NCBI RefSeq assembly: GCF_900176165.1
Contig: NZ_FWWU01000005.1
Location: 310,001-374,000 of the forward strand
Source: Deinococcus hopiensis KR-140
GTDB lineage: Bacteria > Deinococcota > Deinococci > Deinococcales > Deinococcaceae
Length of the DNA: 64,000 bases
Direction of reading: 5' to 3'
The notes below the pieces were generated by a model, which was given only the letters and a program-made list of their open reading frames with translations, made no database searches and was not told the origin of the DNA. The translations under genes and the position numbers were made by a program. This document shows, one piece after another, positions 28,559 through 37,072 of the stretch (positions within the stretch are counted from its first letter, which is position 1; each line of letters begins with the position of its first letter).

Positions 28559-28835
28559 CACGCGACGCCTCCTGAACGGTCTACGTGACTACCACGCCAC
28601 GCTAACGCGCCACCACCAGGTGCTGAGCGCCGAGTACCTCTCCCTCGAACGGCGGTACCACGCCCTGCGGCACGTGTACGAAGGGGACGCTGCCGAGCAG
28701 TTCAAGGCCGGGTGGGGCCGAACGGACGCAAACTTCCGCGAGTACATCGGCAGAGGACAAGTCATCATGCGGCTCCTGGAGGAGCGGATTGAAGCCCTCG
28801 AGGCGGCCAACCAGCCCAGTGGAGAGCTGCCGTGA
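28551..28835 (+). CDS. small WXG100-like helical protein
   Basis: 94 residues from GTG 28551, preceded by GAGGAGG; overlaps the gene before it by 8 bases and the one after it by 4 (GTGA). Helix, turn, helix: YHALRHVYEGDAAEQFKAGW has Y-x-G-D-A-x-x-x-F, aligned with W-x-D in its neighbour and in the 29815 gene; WGRTDANFREYIGRGQ begins the second helix. Same length class as ESAT-6/CFP-10. The C-terminus (EALEAANQPSGELP) is short and polar. Confidence 0.65.
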   Translation: MADTRRLLNGLRDYHATLTRHHQVLSAEYLSLERRYHALRHVYEGDAAEQFKAGWGRTDANFREYIGRGQVIMRLLEERIEALEAANQPSGELP

Positions 28836-29812
28836 GCAGCGTGGACCCACGCCGACTCATTCCTGCCCTCGAGGAGTACGAAAGGGAATTGCGCGCCTGG
28901 ATGAACGTTACTTCAGGGGTAGCGGACGACGTGCATTTCGCCCACCGTCACGGTGCAGAAGCGCACCAGCAGGGTCAGCACCGACTCGCCGTGGCCGCGT
29001 CCCGCGCCGATGAGGACGAACTGGTCCTGCAACAGACCGCCGATGAACATCGTCGAGAGACAGGTGGGGCGGAACAGGCGCTGGCAAGCGCCACGGCGGC
29101 GTACCACACCATCCACCTGCACGCGGAAGTGGCGCGGAGTGCCGTTCGCCACTGGCAACTGGCGGTGCACGATGCCCAGCGCGCCCTGGAAGCCGCGCGG
29201 GTGTCTCTGCTGCTGGCCCGAAGCCACCTGGCGGAAGCGGAAGGCCAGCTCAGTGATGCGCGGAGTGAGCTGGGCGAGGCAGAAGCGGCGTTGTCGCACT
29301 GTCAATCCGACAGTCAGCGGCAAGACTGCAGCGGCGCTGCGGCCAACGTGCAGCAGGCACAGCACGCGGTCCGCGAAGCGGTACGCCTCGTGGCCGCGGC
29401 CGAGGACCACGTGCGCCGGGCAGCAGCGGCAGTGCTTGAAGCCGAAGTGCAGGTTGACCGCTGCTCCCGGGCCCTGCATTTGGCTCGGGAGGCCGACGAC
29501 CTCGCGCAGCGAACGTTGCCTCAGGCGGTTGAAGCGGTCAGTCAGGCAGAGCGGGCGCTCGACAGTCTGCGTGAGGCTGGTAAGCACCTGGCCAGAGCGC
29601 AGGAAACAGCCTTCCAGGCACAAGCCGAATTGGAGGCGGGAGGCTTCAGCCTCCGTCACGCCAACGACCACCTGGCCGACGCGACCTTACAACGTGGCGT
29701 TTCCGAGCAGCATCTGGAACGCGCAGGCAGCTACAGCGCGCAAGCCCAACGTGAACTGCAGCAGCGCCAAGACGCACTCCGGGACCTGAATCGCCCCGAC
29801 CTGGGCCTGTAG
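28832..29812 (+). CDS. long alanine-rich coiled-coil protein of the FtsK-like operon
   Basis: 326 residues from GTG 28832, coupled to the previous gene by a 4-base overlap. After a short N-terminal helical pair (LEEYERELRAWMNVTSG) nearly the whole chain is Ala/Glu/Gln/His-rich heptads without Pro, with one Cys pair (SHCQSDSQRQDCSG about residues 153-166) at a probable hairpin tip. It could be a rod-like spacer, chaperone or the large substrate of the system, like LXG-type helical rods. No toxin domain visible. No family recognised. Confidence 0.6.
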   Translation: MSSVDPRRLIPALEEYERELRAWMNVTSGVADDVHFAHRHGAEAHQQGQHRLAVAASRADEDELVLQQTADEHRRETGGAEQALASATAAYHTIHLHAEVARSAVRHWQLAVHDAQRALEAARVSLLLARSHLAEAEGQLSDARSELGEAEAALSHCQSDSQRQDCSGAAANVQQAQHAVREAVRLVAAAEDHVRRAAAAVLEAEVQVDRCSRALHLAREADDLAQRTLPQAVEAVSQAERALDSLREAGKHLARAQETAFQAQAELEAGGFSLRHANDHLADATLQRGVSEQHLERAGSYSAQAQRELQQRQDALRDLNRPDLGL

Positions 29813-29814
29813 GC

Positions 29815-30246
29815 ATGACGGACCTGACCTGGTACCGAACGCGCCTCCAGCATCTGGACGACCGACTGTGGCTGCTCAAGCGCGTCACCTACGACGTTGG
29901 CGGTCTTGAGGACCGGCTCCGGGGCCTGTGGAATGACAGCGCCGCGCACGAGGTGCAGGGCCGGTTCGTGCAGCCCCTGCATGAGGAACACAGCGCCGCG
30001 CACCACGCCCTGATTCAGGGGGCCCATCACCTCCACCAACTGCATGTTCGTCTGGAGGAACTGCACGAGCACTGCCGCCAGCTCGCCCAGCTGAGCGACT
30101 TTATGACGGAGATCCTGGGCGAAGCGCAGCGTGAGATTCAGCGCTCCCATCAGGAGCGGGAGCGCTCCCTGACTTTAACGGGTCACGTTTTGCAAAGCGC
30201 CCTAGAGATTGAACGCTTGGTGTCGTCTGCCGACAACACAGTGTAA
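29815..30246 (+). CDS. helical WXG-like protein, last gene of the FtsK-like operon
   Basis: 143 residues from ATG 29815, two bases after the previous stop. The N-terminal 100 residues are an antiparallel helical pair: LEDRLRGLWNDSAAHEVQGR has W-x-D-S-A-x-x-x-x-x-x-x-F, matching the turn of the 28292 and 28551 products. A further His-rich helix (LHQLHVRLEELHEHCRQL) follows. No signal peptide or membrane segment. The operon has no further gene; a 13-bp perfect inverted repeat lies 290 bases on. Confidence 0.62.
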   Translation: MTDLTWYRTRLQHLDDRLWLLKRVTYDVGGLEDRLRGLWNDSAAHEVQGRFVQPLHEEHSAAHHALIQGAHHLHQLHVRLEELHEHCRQLAQLSDFMTEILGEAQREIQRSHQERERSLTLTGHVLQSALEIERLVSSADNTV

Positions 30247-30394
30247 GCTGTGGATTGGCTGGTCAATAGGACGTTCGGCGTGGCAATACGCAACTTCAAG
30301 CTCTTCAGATGTGTGGTGTGGAATCAGGGCAGCAGCTCTTATATTCGGAAATCGTGACTACTTGGCAGGATCCTGAGCAGCGCAAGGGAATGAG

Positions 30395-30625
30395 GTAAGG
30401 TGAGGGCATCTCAGACCCGACCTGCCCAAATTGCGAACGACTCCAAGCGCGTATCTGCGAATTGGAAGCACAGGTCGCGCGGACCAGCGAGACGTCCCAT
30501 CAACTCCCAGCCAGGACCAAGCTTGGCGGAAGAAACCCAAGAGCGAACGCCAGAAAGGCGTTCGCTCTTCTTATGGTCAGGTCGGACACCCAGGCACCAC
30601 CTTGAAGACGAGCCCTCCTTGACGT
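30395..30625 (+). pseudogene. N-terminal remnant of an IS66-type transposase
   Basis: One plus frame gives CPNCERLQARICELEAQVAR, another gives SQDQAWRKKPKSERQKG and GQVGHPGTTL; together they match the start of IS66-family transposases (CxxC, coiled helix, then KPPS-like and GGQPGHPG). A frameshift near 30495 and loss of everything downstream show it is a relic. Confidence 0.7.
30539..30569. terminator. perfect 13-bp inverted repeat
   Basis: AAGAGCGAACGCC, loop AGAAA, then the exact complement, followed by CTTAT. It lies in the IS66 remnant but could end transcription from the FtsK-like operon 290 bases upstream. Hairpin is certain, terminator role is inferred. Confidence 0.45.
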
Positions 30626-30684
30626 GTTGTGGGCGGGGCTTCTACCGTGAAAAGCCAGCAGCACGCCTGAGAGCCTGACAGAAG

Positions 30685-31855
30685 TCATGAGAAGCCTTGG
30701 ATGAGGTGCCAGCGAAGTGGGGAACATCGTCGGCGTGAAGGCTGAGGATCAGGGTTGGGGGAGAGGCGGAGCCTCTGTAGGAAAGGGCTTCTTTCCATCA
30801 ACGCGCGACGAATGGCACGACATCCCAGCTGTGCATAGCTCAACCCCCGCTGCCAATGGGTATCCACTGTCCTCCGCTCTCGCACAGCGACCACAGCCGT
30901 CCCCTCACTCAGAAGCATCACGTACGCCGGTCCCATCACAAACAGCAACCGCTCCAGTTGATGGGTTTGACCCAGACGGGTGTCTTCCAGGTTCAGGACC
31001 GCACTCTTGAGGTCCAAAAACCCCTCTTCGATCTGGGTGCGTTGGTGGTACTCCGCAAACGTCCGGGTGCTGCACGGTTCATCGTGAGCGATGAACCAGG
31101 GTCTTTCCGGCCAAACGGCAAGATCGCGGCGATACTCACGGGTCCATAACGCTGCGCTGTGATGTAGACGTCGTGCTGCACGACCAAGCGACCATGTTGA
31201 CTTCACTGCTCGCGGAACCCTCCAAGGCAATGCCCAGCAGCATCGAAGAGGTACACCTGCCCTTTGCCGCAAATGTTCCAGTGCCAGCCGTAGGCAGAGA
31301 AATCGGCCATCAACGCTTGGTCGAAAAATCCTCGGTCTGCATGGATGCAGGGCGTCTTCCACCTGCGATAAGTGAGTCGGCAAGCACTGCACACGCGCCA
31401 GAACGGGATAAATCTCCTTGTTGCTGACCATCGAACTGCCATGCCTCAGAACCCGCCAGGCCAGCGGAAGGGCCCGTCCCCGATCCACCAGGGAGACGCC
31501 AATGACGCACCACCGCTTGAAGAGCAGCGTGGTGTCGAGCGCTAGAGTGATGCGCGCATCATCCCAATCCTTCAGAGCCACCCGGAGAACGTGCTGGTAG
31601 ATCGACCGCCAGGGGGAGGTGGTGGAACTCAGGGCTCGGAGAAAACGGCGTTCATAACTCTGGGCGTACTGAGCGCGTGAAACAACGAAAAGAGCACCAC
31701 ACAGCAGGGTGTGGAACCCGCGACAGGAGGCCCACAAGCATCCAGGCCACCGTGAGTGCGTGTCGGCGATCCCGCCAGAGGGCGGAGCAGAGCAACTCGA
31801 AGACTCGGTTGAATAGAATGACGGCGTCCCCCTCGGTGCGTTGTTCTTGTGTCAT
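30685..31855 (-). pseudogene. IS4-family transposase broken by frameshifts
   Basis: Translation in three minus frames gives a full transposase of about 390 residues: start MTQEQRTEGDAVILFNRVFE (31855), then LALDTTLLFKRWCVIGVSLV (first Asp), IHADRGFFDQALMADFSAYG (second Asp, in another frame, about 31240-31340), and YHQRTQIEEGFLDLKS, the Y-x2-R-x3-E-x6-K signature of IS4 elements. Frame changes occur near 31670, 31400 and 31210. Terminal inverted repeats were not identified. Inactive as written. Confidence 0.8.
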
Positions 31856-31879
31856 TGCAGCTCAAGAATGCCCCCGTCG

Positions 31880-32220
31880 GGGCATCCTCATCTGTTTTGT
31901 CACGCTCCCAGGCAGCACGCATAAATTCGTGGGTCCGCCCCAGGTAGACGTCCTTGCCGAATTCCTGTGTGATCCAGGCTTGCAGTTGCTTGCCTTGCCA
32001 CACCCTCCCCTGCTCGAAATCCTGATGGATTTGAGCCGCCAGACGCTGCTGTTCCTCCGAGGCCAAGAGGGTCGGGGCACCACGCTTCTTCTCTCGACCG
32101 TCCCGCAACACAGCGAGCCCCCGTTCCCGATATCGGCCCAGAAGGTGGTAGGGCGCAGGGTGCCCAGGCACACGCAAGATTCCGTCGTCCGCGGCTCCAG
32201 GCTGGGTCCCATTTAGTTTA
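31880..32220 (-). pseudogene. N-terminal remnant of an IS630-type transposase
   Basis: Minus-strand reading: LLGRYRERGLAVLRDGREKK, LTPEQ-like LLASEEQQRLAAQIHQDFEQ, GKQLQAWITQEFGKDVYLGR, the winged-helix start of IS630 transposases. The catalytic domain is missing; it abuts the IS4 relic, which probably removed it. Upstream the same frame runs into the antisense of the lipoprotein gene. Confidence 0.6.
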
Positions 32221-32263
32221 TGATTTTGAGCTTGAAAGTCGAGGCATACTGAAAAGCGCTGTT

Positions 32264-32950
32264 TTAAAGGGCTCCTGTGCCTTTCTTGTATCGCCGTGCG
32301 TACTCGGCATTCCAGTTCTTGCTGGAGTAGGTAATATAAATCAGGAGTTTGTCCTTTACCAACATAGTGAGGAGGGGCTGCGCGCTTTTGCCACTTCCGT
32401 CCGAGTTTGGCATGTACCTGGTCCACCACTCTGGGTTGAATGTAGCCTTGCCAAGGCGAATTGCTTGAGTTTCGTTGTCATCGCCTTCCTTGTATGGGGC
32501 GTCGAAAGACTTGTTGTCCTTATAGGGCTCTCCATACTTCTCAGTTAACGCTTCTTTGATGATCTTGTACTTCTGGAAGAAGCGGTTCTCCGGGGGTTCG
32601 ACGACCAGCTGGATCTGCACCAGCTTGTTTTGCGGCGTGAAAGAGGCAAAGAGCGTCGTTTCTTCCTCCGCGAGGCGGCCGGTGTATACTGCGTCCCTTT
32701 CGTCATCCAACCGAGACCAGCGAAATCCTGCTGCGATGAGGGCCTTATCGGTAGCTGTACGCCCTGACCCCCAGGGAATTTTCGAGTATGTGTACTCTTT
32801 CGGTTTTTCATCGAGAGGGTCATACTCGCTACTCACATCTGTTTCTGTCGTCTCCGCAGTGCTCTGCGGCATCTCTCGGCACGCCATGAGAACCACAGTG
32901 AGCAGAGGAAACAGTAACGTTGTTCCAGCGCGACGCCACATTCTAAGCAT
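32264..32950 (-). CDS. lipoprotein of unknown function
   Basis: 228 residues; N-terminal MLRMWRRAGTTLLFPLLTVV then LMAC lipobox at Cys24, so a lipid-anchored envelope protein. The linker (residues 27-50) is Thr/Ser/Glu-rich. The folded part (IPWGSGRTATDKALIAAGFR, LFASFTPQNKLVQIQLVVEP, ALTEKYGEPY) has the layout of small alpha/beta lipoproteins in which a sequence-length variable is read from adjacent strands; I do not recognise the family. Intact and somewhat more AT-rich than neighbours. No operon partner: flanked by transposase relics. Confidence 0.65.
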   Translation of the reverse strand: MLRMWRRAGTTLLFPLLTVVLMACREMPQSTAETTETDVSSEYDPLDEKPKEYTYSKIPWGSGRTATDKALIAAGFRWSRLDDERDAVYTGRLAEEETTLFASFTPQNKLVQIQLVVEPPENRFFQKYKIIKEALTEKYGEPYKDNKSFDAPYKEGDDNETQAIRLGKATFNPEWWTRYMPNSDGSGKSAQPLLTMLVKDKLLIYITYSSKNWNAEYARRYKKGTGAL

Positions 32951-33014
32951 TAAATGAGTTTAATATAAAATTTTCTGAAACACTGTAAATTTTTTACCTG
33001 GAAGAGCAGTTATA

Positions 33015-33490
33015 TTGCTCAACAGCCCAGAGGAGGCGTCGCACGTCGAGTGTGGGACTTCAGTACCCGAAAGTTTCTCGGAATGCTTGAAAAGCGTGTC
33101 AGGCCCGCGAGAACAGTGCGCGTCTCCTGATGTCCTCGCCAAATTGACCCGCTGCTTCACGGCGCCCTTCCCGGAGTTGTGCGAGAACCAGGTGGAACTG
33201 CTGCCGCTGATGGTCCTGGCCCTCCTTCAGGCCAAAGACGTCCGGCCCGCAGAGCGCTTCCAGAGAAGCGCGCAGACCCGTTCCGTGATCCGCCGTGTGG
33301 AACGGGTCTTTGATCGTCACCCCCCCAGCCCTGCCGATGTGGCCCGCGCCGTACTCGCTTTGCTGCCACAGGCACGTCCACGCGAGTTCATCATGGACCG
33401 CACGAACGGGAAGCATGGCCAGACTGACGTGAACGTCCTCATGCTGGCGGTCCTCTGGCGCGGTGTCGCCATCCCTCTGCTGTTCGAGGT
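33015..33490 (+). pseudogene. N-terminal fragment of a transposase inserted in a VWA gene
   Basis: Plus frame reads VELLPLMVLALLQAKDVRPA, RRVERVFDRHPPSP, and then REFIMDRTNGKHGQTDVNVL, LMLAVLWRGVAIPLLFEV, the N-terminal half (with first Asp) of an IS4-type transposase. Similarity stops at about 33490, exactly where VWA coding sequence begins on the other strand, so this element has lost its right half and the VWA gene its 3' half. Confidence 0.72.
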
Positions 33491-34132
33491 GGGGAGCCGG
33501 GCCGCATCCTCGATATGCTCGTAGTTTCCGTCCCCGGCGTCCGCCATGGCGCGCATGAGGTCTTCCTGGTAGTCCTGGCCCAGACCGACGGTGCTGGTCG
33601 TCACGTCCCGCTCCGTGAGGCTGCGCACCTGCGCCGTGATGACGCTCTGCCGCGTCTCCCCTTCGTTGGCCTGCCCGTCGCTGAGCAGGAGCACCCGGTT
33701 GAGTGCCTGGACGTCGTGGTGCTCAGCGACGTGCGTGGCGCCCTGCAGCCACCCGGCGTGCAGGGCCGTGGTCCCGCTCGCCGTGACGCCCTCGATCTTG
33801 CGGCAGAGCGCTTCGGGGTCCCGAACCAATTGCGGGGGAATGAGGGGCCGGACGACCGTGTCGAACGTGACCACGCTGACGCGGTCCTGCGGCTGGAGCG
33901 CGCGAATGGCAGTCTGCGCGGCCTTGCGGGCCATGTCGATGGGCGTCCCCTGCATGCTTCCGCTGCGGTCGAGCACAAGCGAGAGGTTCAGGGGCAGGCG
34001 AGGTCCACGTTCAGTGTCGACCCCTGGGTGGATTCGGGCGAGGATGATGACGTCGCTGGAGCGGCCAACGGGCAGGGCAGGCTTCAGGGGGAGGAGTTCA
34101 ACGCGGGGGCTGGTGGGCGCAGGGGAGAACAT
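33491..34132 (-). pseudogene. VWA-domain protein, truncated by transposase
   Basis: 214 codons of a VWA protein closely related to the intact one at 50783-52033: RVELLPLKPALPVGRSSDV, LVLDRSGSMQGTPIDMARKA (MIDAS DxSxS), GTTALHAGWLQGA (MIDAS Thr), ALNRVLLLSDGQANEGETRQ (MIDAS Asp), and EHIEDAARLP, after which the frame leaves VWA sequence and runs into antisense transposase to a stop at 33317. About half of the protein is lost. It lies directly downstream of a MerR-like regulator gene with an operator-like palindrome between them. Confidence 0.82.
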
Positions 34133-34232
34133 AGGACCTCCTGAAGGCAGAAAGGTGGAATGACCCCCGGCTGGCGGGAGCAGCAGGTGGGCGCAGACTG
34201 CGCTTTGACCCCTTCATTCTGAGGCTTACAAA

Positions 34233-34253
34233 TCAGTATGTCAACAATACTGA
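34233..34253. promoter_or_regulatory. palindrome TCAGTAT-N7-ATACTGA between merR-like and VWA genes
   Basis: Perfect 7-bp arms and, on the minus strand, a TTGTTGACA that could be the -35 box of the VWA gene. The intact VWA gene also has TTGTTGACA in its promoter. MerR-family regulators bind such dyads between promoter elements; control by the adjacent gene is inferred. Confidence 0.5.
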
Positions 34254-34262
34254 CTGTCTTCT

Positions 34263-34994
34263 TCAGTAGGGCGGGTCATCCAGCTCCTCCGCATGCCGCC
34301 CGGGCCCACTGTTCTGAAGGTCCTGCAGTGCCCTGCGCACGTCTGCCATGAGGGCATTCCACTCCCGCTCGCCCTTCGGCCACTTCAGGTTCTCCAGGAC
34401 CTGAACCTCCAGGCCAGGAACGGGAATCACCCGGGTCACCCGCTGGGGAGCCAGTCTGGCCCTGGAAGGTTTGTTCTCCGCTGGCAGGGCAGGAGCCGGG
34501 GAGGGCGCAGGCCGGGGAATGGCCGGACGGGGAGAGGTGATCCCCAGCATGCTTGGCTGTGAACCGACACTGCCCCGCAGTCCCTGCAGGTAGCTCAGCG
34601 CCGAGGACGCCGCCACCTGCGGCGGCTCCCCCCGAGCTGCGCTCTCCCCTCCCCTCTCCAGCCAATGACTGCCCTGCACGGCCAGCTCCTCGAGCTCGGC
34701 TTCGCTCCGGCCGCCGAGCGCCCGCTCCAGGGCCCGTCCACTCAGGCCGTCTGCCATCAGGCGGCGCAGGGCCAGCAGTTCCAGCAGATGCTTGCGGCTG
34801 TACCGCGCTTCGCGCCCCTCTCGTACGGGGAGAGACAGCAGGCCCTGGGTGCTGTAGTGCCGAACCAGACGGGCATTGACTTCATCCTTGGGTCTTGCGG
34901 AGCGCTCCTCGGGCAGCAGCCTGGGGAGCCACAGGTTGGCCTGCGCCACCAGCTCCTCAATTCCTCCGGACCAGCTTTCCGCGATCTTCAGCAC
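34263..34994 (-). CDS. MerR-like transcription regulator
   Basis: 243 residues. N-terminal winged helix of MerR type: AESWSGGIEELVAQANLWL, VNARLVRHYSTQGLLSLPVR, EGREARYSRKHLLELLALRR, LMADGLSGRALERALGG (residues about 40-95). The N-terminal 30 residues replace the usual first helix. After residue 135 comes a Pro-rich linker and a C-terminal tail (VIPVPGLEVQVLENLKWPKG, ADVRRALQDL) without metal-binding Cys. Its 3' end is 130 bases from the truncated VWA gene, with a palindrome between, so it probably regulates that gene or responds to signals with it. Confidence 0.7.
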   Translation of the reverse strand: MLKIAESWSGGIEELVAQANLWLPRLLPEERSARPKDEVNARLVRHYSTQGLLSLPVREGREARYSRKHLLELLALRRLMADGLSGRALERALGGRSEAELEELAVQGSHWLERGGESAARGEPPQVAASSALSYLQGLRGSVGSQPSMLGITSPRPAIPRPAPSPAPALPAENKPSRARLAPQRVTRVIPVPGLEVQVLENLKWPKGEREWNALMADVRRALQDLQNSGPGRHAEELDDPPY

Positions 34995-35104
34995 TCCTCC
35001 ACGATAGCAGTCACACCACTACCGTGACAGTCCAGACTGTCGCTGTTGCGACCAGGGGGATCCTGCTGACCAGGAACCACAGCATGAACATTCCTCTGCC
35101 TTGC

Positions 35105-35160
35105 CTGTCTGCAATAAGTATTAAAGAAGTAAAGAATAAAAGATTGCATGCAGCAAGGGG
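35105..35160. other. AT-rich segment of origin 2
   Basis: AATAAGTATTAAAGAAGTAAAGAATAAAAG-type sequence immediately before the iterons, the probable unwinding region. Unlike origins 1, 3 and 4 it has no TGATGATGA block. Confidence 0.5.
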
Positions 35161-35201
35161 GCGGACGAAAACTGCGTATCAGTCGAATTCTTCGGCGCAA
35201 C

Positions 35202-35583
35202 TACGGGAAATGCGCGACGGGAAGTACAGGAAATGCGCGACGGAAAAACACCCCATTTACGGGAAATGCGCGACGGAGAGGCAAAAAAGTACGGGAAATG
35301 CGCGACGGGAAGTACAGGAAATGCGCGACGGACATGAGCAGAATTGAGGTTGATCGCTTCGCCCATAGGCAGAAAAGTACAGGAAATGCGCGACGGAAGA
35401 GGTGGAGAAGTACGGGAAATGCGCGACGGACAGTACAGGAAATGCGCGACGGAAAAAGCGTTGTCTACAGGAAATGCGCGACGGACAGATCATGAACAGC
35501 TCAGGGGATTTTCTGATGGAAACAGAGTCGGGAAGGACCTTTTCAGACCTTCCCAGAAGGCAAGTACAGGAAAAACGCGACGG
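35202..35583 (+). repeat. iteron array of origin 2 (ten copies)
   Basis: TAC(A/G)GGAAATGCGCGACGG starts at 35202, 35225, 35258, 35290, 35313, 35378, 35411, 35434, 35466 and, with changes (AAAAACGCG), 35565. Spacings are 23, 33, 32, 23, 65, 33, 23, 32 and 99 bp, again whole helical turns. The last copy ends four bases from the 3' end of rep2. Confidence 0.9.
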
Positions 35584-35586
35584 ATA

Positions 35587-36984
35587 TCAGGGCCTGTCCG
35601 GACTGGACGCGCCGTTCCCCTCCACCTGGCCGACATACCAGCGCCTGAGATTTTCCGCGTCCAGCATCATCAGGGGCATCACCTGTTCCGGGTCGAGTGT
35701 GCCCGCTTCCAGGGCGTCCTGAATCTTTTCGACCTGCGCCGAGGTGAGGCGCTTGATGATCATCAGGGTGCCGAGCATCTTCACCGCGCGCTCCATACGC
35801 TCCTGCGGCGAGAGCTCCTCCTCGGGAGGAGGCTCTTCGGCTGGGCGGACGGCCCGCTGCTTCTCCCCCATCACCAGCGGCCTCTTCCGCGCGCGAAACT
35901 CCTCCAACCGCTGCGCTGCCGATCCGTCCTTGAGGATCTTGATCAGCATGCCCGGACCGCTCTTGATGGGGTACTTCGCCTTCCGGCGCTCCTCAAGCTG
36001 CCATGCGGCCGACTCCACCAGTTCCCGGTTGAAGGTCATGGCCAGCGTCTCCGCGTGGGTCCCGGTCACGCCCAGCTCGTTGAGCAGCTGCAGGGCGCGC
36101 ATGTCCATGAGGTTCTGCTTCTGCGCGAACTCGAACGCCAGGGTCAGGTTGTCGCCCCGTCCGGTCCAGTCCACCCGCCTCAGGTACCCGGCGTCCCGAA
36201 GCTGCGCGAACGCGCCCTTCTCCGCGAGCAGTGGGGCCAGCAGTTGAGACACCGAGGAGCGCGACCCCATCAGGCGTGCGGACTCCACGAGCTCCACACC
36301 ACGGATGGTGACCCGCATGCCCACGCGGGTCAGGTCCTGAGGATCGCGCCGCCACGCCTCCAGCAGGCGGTAGATGCCCCGCGCGGTGGGACTCGTGAGC
36401 TGCTCGAGCAGCAGGGGATCCGTGGCCAGGGTGAGGGCGCCCGTAATCGATCCCATCACGGAGGGATGCAGCTCCATCACAAACAGGCGGTTCTGCTGTC
36501 CAGGAAAATCGAGGCTCTCTTCCGTACGGGTGATCAGCGTGGGCAGCAGGGTGAGGACCGCCTCCTCCTTGACGTGCGTCAGCGTCGTGCGCCACTTGTG
36601 CCAGATCTCGTAGTTCGTGTGCCGCAGCTGCTGCAGGGCCACCGTGATCCGCTCGTAATCCGCGGCGCGCGTCCCCAGCCCCGCCTGACGCGCAATGTCA
36701 GCGACGGTCATCTGCAGCTGCGTCTCGCCATTCTCCCGCGCGGCGATCGTCTCGGTGACCAGCGCTGAGAACACGTCCCCGGCAATGCCGTGCGGGACGC
36801 CCGACGCGTGCGCCGTCGAGGAGCGGGTTCCCGCTGTGTTCTTTCCCTCTCTCGTTTCCGACGTCCAGCCCGTACGCGCCCCAGCGGGCAGTTTGCTCTG
36901 CACGCTGATCAGTCCCAGCTGCGCGACGTTGTACTCCGTGTACCGGTGTGGCGCGGCGGGCTTCAAGGCTGACCTGCGGACCAT
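35587..36984 (-). CDS. replication initiator protein (RepA-like), replicon 2
   Basis: 465 residues from ATG 36984 (GTG 36999 also possible). Shared initiator features: YNVAQLGLISVQSKLPAG, SGVPHGIAGDVFSALV, YERITVALQQLRHTNYEIWH, LLLEQLTSPTARGIYRLLEA, GRGDNLTLAFEFA. The C-terminal third (about residues 370-460) is acidic and helical. Unlike origins 3 and 4 the iterons lie at its 3' end; the arrangement is convergent with the iteron direction. About 25-30% visual similarity to the other initiators, so distinct specificity is expected, in line with the unrelated iterons. Confidence 0.82.
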   Translation of the reverse strand: MVRRSALKPAAPHRYTEYNVAQLGLISVQSKLPAGARTGWTSETREGKNTAGTRSSTAHASGVPHGIAGDVFSALVTETIAARENGETQLQMTVADIARQAGLGTRAADYERITVALQQLRHTNYEIWHKWRTTLTHVKEEAVLTLLPTLITRTEESLDFPGQQNRLFVMELHPSVMGSITGALTLATDPLLLEQLTSPTARGIYRLLEAWRRDPQDLTRVGMRVTIRGVELVESARLMGSRSSVSQLLAPLLAEKGAFAQLRDAGYLRRVDWTGRGDNLTLAFEFAQKQNLMDMRALQLLNELGVTGTHAETLAMTFNRELVESAAWQLEERRKAKYPIKSGPGMLIKILKDGSAAQRLEEFRARKRPLVMGEKQRAVRPAEEPPPEEELSPQERMERAVKMLGTLMIIKRLTSAQVEKIQDALEAGTLDPEQVMPLMMLDAENLRRWYVGQVEGNGASSPDRP

Positions 36985-37072
36985 ACGGTCAGGGTACACC
37001 GGGCTTCAGGATGAGGCTGTGGGTGTTGCAGCGCGGCACGTGCGCCCATCCAACACGTAGAAAGGCCGCCGC

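Noticed and set aside
30539..30569. Certain terminator of the FtsK-like operon
   Set aside because: The hairpin lies inside transposase-derived coding sequence and is 290 bases from the last gene; listed only as possible.
33015..33524. Independent regulatory gene upstream of the VWA gene
   Set aside because: The translation contains the transposase signature DRTNGKHGQTDVNVL and stops at the VWA junction; it is a transposase fragment.
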